This document shows positions 41,529 through 48,348 of a stretch of DNA of 64,000 bases, piece by piece. Origin of the DNA: a virus; IMG/VR virus record IMGVR_UViG_3300029258_001212, positions 62,001-126,000 of that record. The stretch is one strand, 5' to 3'. Both the position numbers and the translations under genes were made by a program. Within the stretch, counting starts at the first letter, position 1. Every line of letters starts with the position of its first letter. The notes under the pieces are model-generated. The model was not told the origin of the DNA, did no database searches, and saw only the letters and a list, made by a program, of their open reading frames with translations.

Positions 41529-42242
41529 ATGATTGAACGATTGGAATCCTCCCCCCTCTGGTGCGCGTGGGACGTGGTGTGCTGTGACGCTGTGACGTTC
41601 CTCCGCCAGCTCCCGGACGCCTCGGTGGACCTGGCGATCACGGACCCGCCCTACGAGTCCCTTGAGAAGCATCGCAAGAAAGGCACCACCACGCGCCTGA
41701 AGGTGTCCAAGGCGAGCTCCAACGCCTGGTTCAAGACGTTCCCCAACGCGCGGTTCCCAGAGCTCCTGGCAGAGCTCAGGCGCGTCCTGAAGCGCGACCG
41801 GCACTGCTACATCTTCGTGGACCAGGAGACCATGTTCGCCTTGCGCCCCGTGGCAGAGGCAGCCGGGTTCAAGTGGTGGAAGGCGCTGGTGTGGGACAAG
41901 GTGGCCATCGGGATGGGCTACCACTACCGGGCCCGCTTCGAGCACATCGCCTTCCTCGAGCTGGGCAGGCGCAAGCTCAACGATCTGGGCGTACCAGACG
42001 TTCTCCAGGTCAAGCGCGTCTGGCGGGGCATCCCCGCGGAGAAGCCCGTGGAGCTGATGGAGGTGCTGGTCCGACAGAGCACCAGGCCCGGTGAGCTGGT
42101 GGTGGACCCCTTCCTGGGCTCCGGGGCCTCGGGTCAGGCAGCCGTGAAGCTCGGGCGCCGGTTCCTTGGATCTGACCTGAATCCAGAATTAGTGCAAGAA
42201 TCCACAGATCGGATTTGCGGCGCTTCTGCCATCCCCATGTAG
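41529..42242 (+). CDS. DNA adenine-N6/cytosine-N4 methyltransferase
   Basis: A 237-residue enzyme that transfers a methyl group from S-adenosylmethionine to an exocyclic DNA amine. The catalytic motif DPPY is at residues 39-42 and the AdoMet motif FLGSGASG at the C-terminus, in the order of beta-class enzymes. The N-terminal CCDAVTFLRQLPDASVDLAI is characteristic. No clear separate target-recognition domain is visible; the region 45-180 contains FPELLAELRRVLKRDRHCYI and GFKWWKALVWDK. No restriction endonuclease is adjacent. It is bounded by terminators on both sides and could protect phage DNA or reprogram host transcription. Confidence 0.85.
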   Translation: MIERLESSPLWCAWDVVCCDAVTFLRQLPDASVDLAITDPPYESLEKHRKKGTTTRLKVSKASSNAWFKTFPNARFPELLAELRRVLKRDRHCYIFVDQETMFALRPVAEAAGFKWWKALVWDKVAIGMGYHYRARFEHIAFLELGRRKLNDLGVPDVLQVKRVWRGIPAEKPVELMEVLVRQSTRPGELVVDPFLGSGASGQAAVKLGRRFLGSDLNPELVQESTDRICGASAIPM

Positions 42243-42258
42243 TGTGCCTGGCGGACTG

Positions 42259-42286
42259 AAACCACTACATCTGGTAGTCGGTTTTT
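42259..42286 (+). terminator. Rho-independent terminator after the methyltransferase
   Basis: AAACCACTAC (42259-42268) pairs with GTAGT-C-GGTTT (42274-42284) with one bulged C, 5-base loop and T-run ending at 42286. It lies 17 bp after the methyltransferase stop. Confidence 0.75.
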
Positions 42287-42294
42287 GACCATCT

Positions 42295-42376
42295 GGAAGT
42301 TTTCTTCTACATGGTCAGGAAGTTTTCTTCTACATGGTCAGGAAGTTTTCTTCTACATGGTCAGGAAGTTTTCTTC
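42295..42376 (+). repeat. Tandem 23-bp repeat array
   Basis: Three perfect head-to-tail copies of GGAAGTTTTCTTCTACATGG plus TCA (42295-42317, 42318-42340, 42341-42363) and a partial fourth copy (42364-42376). Each contains the small dyad GAAG-TTTT-CTTC. The array is AT-rich compared with its surroundings and lies in the 354-bp gap before the GHKL gene. Confidence 0.9.
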
Positions 42377-42382
42377 CTGACC
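42359..42382 (+). other. Perfect 10-bp hairpin at the end of the array
   Basis: GGTCAGGAAG (42359-42368), TTTT loop, CTTCCTGACC (42373-42382). It overlaps the last repeat copy and is followed by TATATGGAAGTATATG. It could be a transcription terminator-like structure, a protein-binding dyad or part of an origin. Confidence 0.7.
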
Positions 42383-42596
42383 TATATGGAAGTATATGCA
42401 GAGAAAAAGATGCAGAGAAGCAGAGCGGGGCTGGGCGCCCCGGCTGCCAGGTGCTCCGATGACAGCTCTCTGACGGCGGCTCACCTGGCACGAAAATTGA
42501 CCACCGAGTTTTGGACTGAAAGAAGTTGACCGGCCGTTTCGCCCCGTGATATGCCTGGACTCCTGGCAAGCCTTTCTGACTCACGAGGAGAACCAA
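42383..42596 (+). other. Non-coding remainder of the 354-bp gap
   Basis: After the repeat array there is an AT-rich ~50 bp (TATATGGAAGTATATGCAGAG) and then GC-rich sequence up to GAGGAG of the next gene. Two TTGACC boxes occur at about 42498 and 42525 but without convincing -10 partners. No gene is supported. Confidence 0.4.
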
Positions 42597-44006
42597 ATGG
42601 CGAAGATCGAGCTGACGTTAAAGCGGACATACCGCCCCCACTGGGGGGTTCCGGAGGCAGTCCGGGAGTTCCTTCAAAATTGGTTGGACGGGGGAGACAA
42701 GGGGTTCACGAAGTCCATGCGCCGGGACGGCGACTGGTTGGTGCTCCGCAACGAAGAGGTGGTGCTTCCGCGTGAGGCGCTCCTCCTCGGGTTCACCACG
42801 AAGGCGACGGACGCGGATTCACGCGGCCAGTGGGGCGAGGGGCTCGACATGGGGCTCCTGGTGGCCACCCGGTCCGGGCTGGACGTGGTGGTCTACACGG
42901 GCGCGGAGCGGTGGGCCCCGAAGCTGGTCCAGAGCGCATCGTTCGCAGACGAGGTGCTCGCGGTGTTCACGCGCCAGGTGCGGGACCGCGCCGGCACGGA
43001 AGTCCACCTGCGGATCTCTGAGGAGGAATGGGCCGAGCTCCAGTGGCGCTTCCTCGAGCTCCAGCCGGCGGAGGAGACCACCCCGGGCAGCAGAGGCCAG
43101 ATCATCTTCGATGCGGACAGGCGCGGGTGCGTGTACGTCAAGGGGATCTTCGTGTCCAAGATGGATGACCTACAGCACGGCTATGATTTCGAGCACGCGC
43201 ATGTGGACCTGGATCGGATGCTGGTCAGTGGCTTCGATGTGCGCTGGGAGGCGGCCATGCTGTGGGAGACCGCCATCAGCCGGTCGCCCAGTCGCAACGG
43301 GCGCGCCGCGTGGGAAATGCTCAAGTCCGAGAAGCCGGACGTGGCCGGCCTCGGAAGTCGCCTACAGCGCAACCCCAACCCCCAGGTGGCCAGGGCCGTG
43401 GCGGAGGTGTTTAAGGCGGAGCATGGCGCGGACGCTCTCCCGGCAGCCGACGACCACCAGATGCAGAAGATCGAACATCTAGGTCGCAAGCCCGTGCGGG
43501 TGTCCAGGTCCGCGGCAGATGTGCTCGAGGCCCATTACGGTCAGTTCCACGTGATGCTCAACAAGGTGGCCAAGGCGGAAAAGGTGGCGGTGGCCACGGC
43601 CGAGCTCACCGAGCTCGAGCGCCAGGTGGTGTTCCGAGGGGTGCGCCTGGTGGAGCTCGCCATGGACGGACTCAAGTGGAGCCGGGGCTACCAGGAGCTC
43701 CTCGCCGGGCTGGACGTGGTGGAGTACGCAGACGATCAGATACTGGGTACGTGGGAGCGCGAATCGCGCCGCATTGGTGTGTCGCGCCGTGTGCTCAATG
43801 ATGTGCCAGAGTTCCTGGGGACCTACCTCCACGAGCTGGCCCACGATTTGACCGAAGCTGTGGACGGCACCCGCATTCACATCAGCGTGGCTGAGTACCT
43901 GTGGGTGCGCTGCATGAGGGTGGTGCTGGAACGCTTCGGGATGGAGTGGCTGGATGAGCGTGCAGACGATGGGGCCGAAGTGCGGGATCTGCGACAAGGC
44001 GGTTAG
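42597..44006 (+). CDS. GHKL ATPase with C-terminal zincin (HELAH) motif
   Basis: A 469-residue protein from ATG 42597 (GAGGAG upstream). The N-terminus has the GHKL ATP-binding motifs: N-box E24-x3-N28-x2-D31 in REFLQNWLDGG, and a G-box GQWGEGLDMGLL (about 78-89). The C-terminus has HELAH at 412-416 in TYLHELAHDLTEAVDGTRIH, a zinc-protease motif preceded by a helix and followed by another. The two parts are separated by a helical region. A GHKL-zincin combination exists in a few bacterial proteins by recollection, but the function is not established. It follows a terminator and repeat array and heads the block leading to replication. Confidence 0.72.
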   Translation: MAKIELTLKRTYRPHWGVPEAVREFLQNWLDGGDKGFTKSMRRDGDWLVLRNEEVVLPREALLLGFTTKATDADSRGQWGEGLDMGLLVATRSGLDVVVYTGAERWAPKLVQSASFADEVLAVFTRQVRDRAGTEVHLRISEEEWAELQWRFLELQPAEETTPGSRGQIIFDADRRGCVYVKGIFVSKMDDLQHGYDFEHAHVDLDRMLVSGFDVRWEAAMLWETAISRSPSRNGRAAWEMLKSEKPDVAGLGSRLQRNPNPQVARAVAEVFKAEHGADALPAADDHQMQKIEHLGRKPVRVSRSAADVLEAHYGQFHVMLNKVAKAEKVAVATAELTELERQVVFRGVRLVELAMDGLKWSRGYQELLAGLDVVEYADDQILGTWERESRRIGVSRRVLNDVPEFLGTYLHELAHDLTEAVDGTRIHISVAEYLWVRCMRVVLERFGMEWLDERADDGAEVRDLRQGG

Positions 44007-44175
44007 CATGGACAACTGCGTGGAGGTGATCGTGATCGCCCACCGTGGCCGGTCCGAGACTCCGCTCGGTTCGATGTACTACCACATGGAATGCTACCTG
44101 GACGAGCAAGATGGCGAAGCAACGCAAGCCCAGAAAGAAGCCCGGGAAGCCCGCGCGAAAAGCGGCCCCAGGTAA
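43954..44175 (+). CDS. Small treble-clef-like zinc protein
   Basis: A 73-residue protein overlapping the end of the GHKL gene by 53 bp. It holds CGICDKAV and, 30 residues later, YYHMECYLDE, a C-x2-C ... H-x2-C arrangement expected to bind one zinc. The start at 43954 has GGAG 7 bases upstream; ATG 43969 is possible. Function unknown, maybe nucleic-acid binding. Confidence 0.55.
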   Translation: MSVQTMGPKCGICDKAVSMDNCVEVIVIAHRGRSETPLGSMYYHMECYLDEQDGEATQAQKEAREARAKSGPR

Positions 44176-45088
44176 CCGGAAGAAAGCCAAGCGGCCGTTT
44201 CGCCTGAAGCGCCGTAGGGCCGGCCCGGTAGACAAGCGGCCCAAGGGGTTCCTGGGGCCCAAGACGGAAGTGCCTCACCAGTGCAACCTGGCCGGGAGGT
44301 GCTGTTGGAACGGTTGGGTGAACCTCACGCCGTTCGATGTGTGGCGGATGGTCTCCGCCCGCAAGAGTCCGCTCCGCAAGTGGGGAGTGCGCTTCACCTG
44401 GGAGCTCTGGGAAAAAGGGCTGGTGACCATGGGGGTGGGCGAGCAGAAGCGGATGCCCCTTTGCATGATCATGCCCCAGCCGTACCGTGGCCAGGAGGGG
44501 GCGGCAGAGCATTGCCCCTTTGTCCAGTGGGATGACGACCAGGTGGGCGAGCCCGAGGCGCAAGCCCTCCTCGCTGGCAAGCTCCCCGGGCCCGGCTTCT
44601 GGACGGTGAACGGAAAGCCCAGGTTCACGTGTGGCCTGGGAGAGGTGGCGCCCATCTTGTGCCAGTTCTTCCCGATGGCGCGGGTGGGCAGCCCAGCCAA
44701 GGAGGGGCAGCCAGCCACGTGGCGATTCTCGTGCCCCCTCGAGACCTGCGAGGAGTGTATGCCGGAGTCGATCAAGCCGGCCGGTTTCACGGTGCAGAAG
44801 TGGCTCCGCAATCACGTGGTGCGCGAGTACCTCCGAGTGAGCCAGGAGCACCAGGAGGTGCTGTACGCGATCAAAGCGTTCCAGCTCCCAAACGTGGTGC
44901 GGAAGCGCCTGGCGGCCACGATGTTCAACTTCGATGGGATGCTCAAGGACGCCGGGGTGCCAGAGGAGGAGATCCTCGCCAAGCGCCCCGAGAAGCCAGA
45001 GTACCTGATCATGGCGGCGAAGATGGCGATCATGGGGATGATGCAGCCCCCGCCAGACGGAGTGGACGGTGGCGCATCGGCTGAGTGA
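44111..45088 (+). CDS. YkgJ-like cysteine-cluster protein
   Basis: A 325-residue protein from ATG 44111. A strongly basic head (KQRKPRKKPGKPARK) is followed by a cysteine cluster of the YkgJ type: CNLAGRCCWNGWVNLTPFDV, LCMIMPQPYRG, HCPFVQWDDD, FTCGLGEVAPILCQFFPMAR, CPLETCEECM. Family members are predicted to bind zinc or iron-sulfur clusters, and are otherwise uncharacterised. The C-terminus is helical. It overlaps both neighbours. Confidence 0.65.
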   Translation: MAKQRKPRKKPGKPARKAAPGNRKKAKRPFRLKRRRAGPVDKRPKGFLGPKTEVPHQCNLAGRCCWNGWVNLTPFDVWRMVSARKSPLRKWGVRFTWELWEKGLVTMGVGEQKRMPLCMIMPQPYRGQEGAAEHCPFVQWDDDQVGEPEAQALLAGKLPGPGFWTVNGKPRFTCGLGEVAPILCQFFPMARVGSPAKEGQPATWRFSCPLETCEECMPESIKPAGFTVQKWLRNHVVREYLRVSQEHQEVLYAIKAFQLPNVVRKRLAATMFNFDGMLKDAGVPEEEILAKRPEKPEYLIMAAKMAIMGMMQPPPDGVDGGASAE

Positions 45089-45428
45089 GGTGAACGCCAT
45101 CCTGGGATTCTGGGATGGCTGCTACGCGGATGCGACCCTGGGGACCAGGTGGCCCCCGAATGGGTCTCCGCGCGAGTACAGGTGGATCTGCGGATGCGAG
45201 GGCGTGTCTTTTGACGGGGTGACAGTGCAGATGACTCCGTGCCTTGACCACCAGGACGATTTGTTCCCCGTCCAAACGGATGGGGTTCCAGAAAAGACGC
45301 GCCAGGCAATGCTGGGGGTGCTGGACAGGGCTGCGGCGCGCAAGCGAGGGAGACGTGAGCGAGACAAGGGAACGAGTGGTGCAGCTCCTGATTCGGGACT
45401 GCCCGATAGTGGCAGCGTGGAAGGCTAA
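45069..45428 (+). CDS. Small hypothetical protein
   Basis: A 119-residue frame starting at GTG 45069, inside the end of the YkgJ-like gene. It contains WICGCEGVSFDGVTVQMTPC and a basic segment AARKRGRRERDKG. CxCxxG...C could hold a metal. The last third overlaps the next gene, so the true end of selection pressure is uncertain. Confidence 0.4.
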   Translation: MAHRLSEVNAILGFWDGCYADATLGTRWPPNGSPREYRWICGCEGVSFDGVTVQMTPCLDHQDDLFPVQTDGVPEKTRQAMLGVLDRAAARKRGRRERDKGTSGAAPDSGLPDSGSVEG

Positions 45429-45816
45429 GGGGAAGCCGATCCGTTGCATGTACTTCGGCGTGGGGGATAACTGCGGATCGTGTTCCTACCAGTGGCCGGA
45501 GCTCGCCCAGATGATCATGGACGAGGTGGCCACGGACGGACAGGGGATCGAAACCTACCGCAAGCGAGCGCGAAGCGCGCGGGCGCGAGCGAAGCAATTT
45601 GACCACCTGAGCGGACTGATCCTCACCACCATTGGACAAGCCCTCGAGGAGTGGCAACGCCAGTACACCGAGGCCGGTGGAACGATGGAGCTCGAGCATG
45701 ACGGACGCATGGGAGAAGTGGCCGAAAACGAGATCGAAGGTTCTGAGGTTCTCCAAGGGGGAGATGGTTCCGGTGACGGTGGAGGGGCAGACGGTGAGGA
45801 TGGAAGCGCCGGATGA
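45355..45816 (+). CDS. Small cysteine-containing hypothetical protein
   Basis: A 153-residue frame beginning at GTG with GAGGGAG upstream. It holds PIRCMYFGVGDNCGSCSYQW (C-x8-C-x2-C), an Arg-rich helix (YRKRARSARARAKQFDHL) and a glycine- and acid-rich tail. No known family. One of a series of overlapping cysteine-rich genes between the GHKL protein and the replication module. Confidence 0.45.
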   Translation: MSETRERVVQLLIRDCPIVAAWKAKGKPIRCMYFGVGDNCGSCSYQWPELAQMIMDEVATDGQGIETYRKRARSARARAKQFDHLSGLILTTIGQALEEWQRQYTEAGGTMELEHDGRMGEVAENEIEGSEVLQGGDGSGDGGGADGEDGSAG

Positions 45817-46180
45817 TGGCTTCCTGATCGATTACCCCCACCGGGGCACCCAGGTGCTAGATCGTGACCTGGCGGACGCGGATTCGCTGTACGCTCCGCG
45901 GCCATCAGTGGAACGCCAGCCAGAGGAGCCAGAGCCCCCCATGCCGCGGCTCCAGGGGCACTACCATTGTGGGTGCCCTGGGATGCGGTACAATCGGGAC
46001 GAGTACCGCCGCTGGCTGAATGGACTCCAAGCCTATCGTGAGGACTTCGAGGCAGCGGAGGGAGAAGCGTATGCGCGGAGCTCGGATGGTGAGCCACGGC
46101 CCCTGGATTGGCCAGGGAGCTGGTCTCACAATCGTTGCTCCGTGTGTGGCCAGGCAATCCAAACGGCGGGGGTGGACTGA
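45698..46180 (+). CDS. Zinc-ribbon-like hypothetical protein
   Basis: A 160-residue frame from ATG 45698 with GGAG upstream. The middle has HYHCGCPGMRYNRDEYRRWL and the end has WSHNRCSVCGQAI, so C-x-C plus C-x2-C may form a zinc site. N-terminal WEKWPKTRSKVLRFSKGEMV suggests a small beta domain. It overlaps the previous gene by about 120 bp in a different frame. Confidence 0.45.
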   Translation: MTDAWEKWPKTRSKVLRFSKGEMVPVTVEGQTVRMEAPDDGFLIDYPHRGTQVLDRDLADADSLYAPRPSVERQPEEPEPPMPRLQGHYHCGCPGMRYNRDEYRRWLNGLQAYREDFEAAEGEAYARSSDGEPRPLDWPGSWSHNRCSVCGQAIQTAGVD

Positions 46181-46204
46181 TGCCCCCCAAGAGAGGAAAG
46201 AACG

Positions 46205-46393
46205 ATGCTCGAGTCCAAGACCGAAACGGTGATCTGTTCCAAGTGCCATCGCCAAAAGACGATCAAGGAGGGTCTCCTGACGGAAGCTCAGAAAGCCAAC
46301 TGGGTGTGCCGGGTGTGCGTGGAGGAGCCGGTGGTGGAGCGCCAGGCGGACGCGCATCAGAGGGACGGCAAGGAGCTGCTACTCGAGGGGTAG
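46205..46393 (+). CDS. Small zinc-ribbon protein
   Basis: A 62-residue protein with GAGAGGAAAG upstream. It contains ICSKCHRQKTI and NWVCRVCVEE, two C-x2-C knuckles 25 residues apart, typical of a small zinc ribbon. A longer reading frame in another phase covers the same bases (back to ATG 46180) but its sequence is low-complexity glycine and arginine rich, as expected for an antisense-like shadow. Confidence 0.6.
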   Translation: MLESKTETVICSKCHRQKTIKEGLLTEAQKANWVCRVCVEEPVVERQADAHQRDGKELLLEG

Positions 46394-46413
46394 GCTCCAG
46401 CGACAGGGGGAAG

Positions 46414-46773
46414 GTGAAGCAGTATCGCAAGTGCGACACGTGCGGCCACAAGTTCCAGATTCGAGGCGACAAGGAGAGCTGGAAGCATCGGTGCGGCGAG
46501 TGCGCCCAGGCGCTTCGTGGCGCGTCCATCACGTGTGGTCTCTGCGAAACCCAGGTGTCGCTGCGTCGGGCCGAGCTAGTGACGTTCATCGTGAACCCAG
46601 GGAAAAAGGGCTCTAAGAAGTTCCAGGTGCGCTACTGCGTCAGGTGCGCGGTGGCCGTGCGCGCCAAGATTCGGGCGAACGCAGATCGGCAGAACACTGA
46701 ATTCGAGCGGGCCCAGAAGACCCAGAAACAGCTCATGCACGATATGTACGGACGACGGGGGGAAGGCAGATGA
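46414..46773 (+). CDS. Zinc-finger protein with two or three CxxC knuckles
   Basis: A 119-residue protein from GTG 46414, preceded by AGGGGGAAG. It holds KCDTCGHKFQ, HRCGECAQAL, ITCGLCETQV and YCVRCAVAV, i.e. four C-x2-C pairs, which would bind two zinc ions. The C-terminus is basic and helical (TEFERAQKTQKQLMHDMYG). Possibly a nucleic-acid-binding or transcription-associated protein. Its stop overlaps the start of the initiator-like gene (ATGA). Confidence 0.55.
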   Translation: MKQYRKCDTCGHKFQIRGDKESWKHRCGECAQALRGASITCGLCETQVSLRRAELVTFIVNPGKKGSKKFQVRYCVRCAVAVRAKIRANADRQNTEFERAQKTQKQLMHDMYGRRGEGR

Positions 46774-47702
46774 CAGATCAGGTGCAATTCGTTGACCAGG
46801 TTGCGGCCCTTGGTTTCGTGCAGCTCCCCGTGGCGGTGCTTCGAGATTCCAGGTTGTCCGATGGTGCGCTCCGCACCTACGCGACCCTGGTGTCCTTTGC
46901 TCGCCAGGAGCAGCGGTGTTGGCCGGGGCTGGACCGGATCGCCAGGGACCGCGGGAAGTCTACACGGAGCATCACGGCTCACCTACAGGAGCTCCGGCTG
47001 GTGGGCCTGGTGAGTACCACCCGGCGCGTTGGCACGAGCCAGGTGTACTGGATCATCCCTATGTGGAACGTGTACGGGCGCGAGGACGAGCCCCACCGGT
47101 TCACCGAGGAGGCCATCGCTGCGTGCAGCCTGGACAGCGACGGTCGCATCCCCAGGCGCAAGGACGTGAAGGTGTCCAAGGAGGTGCCAAGCGAACCACC
47201 ACCACCGGTGGATATGGGCACGGCGGCTCTGACCGTGGCGGCAGCATCGCAACGCACCGAGGAGGCCCGCGCCGCCCGGGGCGCCAAGGAGGCCACGCGC
47301 CAGGCGGCCAAGGCGGACAAGCGCGCGGCCAAGGTGGAGCGAGAGACCGGGCTGACAGGGGAGAAACTCCGGCTCAGATGGATGGAGCTCTATCGCGAGA
47401 AGTGGCCGAATCTGCCCATGCCAACGTGGGGCAAGGCAGAGCGCAGTTTGGCGAAGCGGATCGTGACCAATTACCCCGAGCTGGCCCTCGAGGTGTGCCA
47501 GCGCGTGATCGAATACTGGGAGGACTATGCGCGCCGATGGAGCCTAGACGGCGTGCCAACGATCAAGCTGGTGTGGGGCTACCGAGAGGCCCTGTTTGCG
47601 GAAGCTGCCCAGGGGCTTCCACCGGGAGGCCCAAAGGGTGATGCGTTGCGCGCGGACGAGTACCAGGACGATGGGGGCTCCCTTGGCAAAGTCGGCTGGT
47701 AA
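46770..47702 (+). CDS. Winged-helix replication-initiator-like protein
   Basis: A 310-residue protein. Residues 10-90 form a winged helix: GFVQLPVAVLRDSRLSDGAL, RTYATLVSFARQEQRCWPGL, RIARDRGKSTRSITAHLQEL and a wing VGTSQVYWI. The middle is charged and alanine rich; the C-terminus has SLAKRIVTNYPELALEV and EYWEDYARRWSLDGVPTI. The arrangement, an N-terminal HTH before a DnaC-like ATPase and a DnaB-like helicase, resembles phage replication-initiator/DnaD-type proteins that melt the origin and recruit loader and helicase. Confidence 0.65.
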   Translation: MTDQVQFVDQVAALGFVQLPVAVLRDSRLSDGALRTYATLVSFARQEQRCWPGLDRIARDRGKSTRSITAHLQELRLVGLVSTTRRVGTSQVYWIIPMWNVYGREDEPHRFTEEAIAACSLDSDGRIPRRKDVKVSKEVPSEPPPPVDMGTAALTVAAASQRTEEARAARGAKEATRQAAKADKRAAKVERETGLTGEKLRLRWMELYREKWPNLPMPTWGKAERSLAKRIVTNYPELALEVCQRVIEYWEDYARRWSLDGVPTIKLVWGYREALFAEAAQGLPPGGPKGDALRADEYQDDGGSLGKVGW

Positions 47703-48348
47703 ACCAGGGCTCACCGAGAAGCAGCTACAGCGGATGAAGCTGCCTAAGCTGTATTGGACGGCCAGCATGGACAAGGTGCTCCCGGCGGACAGTATTCACA
47801 GGCGCCAGGTGCAACGCTACCTGGACGTGCTTCCGGCGATGCTCGCCCGGGGTGGTGGCCTGTACCTGTGGGGTCCCAACCGGTCCGGCAAGACGGCTCT
47901 GGCGGCCATCATTTTGAAGGCAGTGCGGCGGTTTCGTTTCCAGGCGCTTTACATCCGGAGCTCGGACCTGATGGAGCTGGTGAATAACCGTACCCGGTAC
48001 GATGAGTCTACCACGGTGATGCAGCGTGCGAAGCAGGTGGATGCCCTTGGGCTAGATGACCTGGGCAAGGAGCACCGAACCAAGGCCCACGCCTACAATG
48101 AGCGGATCACCGAGAATCTCCTCCGGGCCCGCGCGGAGGACCGATTGATCACCATCGTGACAAGCAACATCAACCCCCACCAGGTGGACGGCAAGCCCAG
48201 CCAGCTCGAGCGCATCTATCCGGAGTCCATGGTGCGCCTCATGCGTGAGGTGCTGGTGCCTGTGCCAGTAGCCGGTCACGATTACGGTGCAGAGCTTGGT
48301 GCCGAGCTCAGGGCCATCCTTGAGGGAGGTGACAATGCCGGTGCTTGA
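47671..48348 (+). CDS. DnaC/IstB-like AAA+ helicase loader
   Basis: A 225-residue ATPase from ATG 47671 (32-bp overlap with the previous gene). Walker A is GPNRSGKTAL in LYLWGPNRSGKTALAAIIL; Walker B is ALGLDDLGKE; a sensor-like TIVTSNINPHQV segment follows. An N-terminal segment KQLQRMKLPKLYWTASMDKV and an internal YDESTTVMQRAKQ match the DnaC-family layout. Next to the helicase gene it would load DnaB-type rings at the phage origin. Confidence 0.75.
   Translation: MGAPLAKSAGKPGLTEKQLQRMKLPKLYWTASMDKVLPADSIHRRQVQRYLDVLPAMLARGGGLYLWGPNRSGKTALAAIILKAVRRFRFQALYIRSSDLMELVNNRTRYDESTTVMQRAKQVDALGLDDLGKEHRTKAHAYNERITENLLRARAEDRLITIVTSNINPHQVDGKPSQLERIYPESMVRLMREVLVPVPVAGHDYGAELGAELRAILEGGDNAGA

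Noticed and set aside
42295-42376. CRISPR-like reading of the 23-bp repeats
   Set aside because: Copies are directly adjacent without spacers, and there are no cas genes.
42311-42529. Small frame through the 23-bp repeats
   Set aside because: It exists only because the repeat unit lacks stops in this phase; the product is repetitive and has no ribosome site.
46108-46413. Upstream extension of the zinc-finger gene at 46414
   Set aside because: Gly/Arg/Ser-rich sequence overlapping a better zinc-ribbon gene in another phase; GTG 46414 has a ribosome site.
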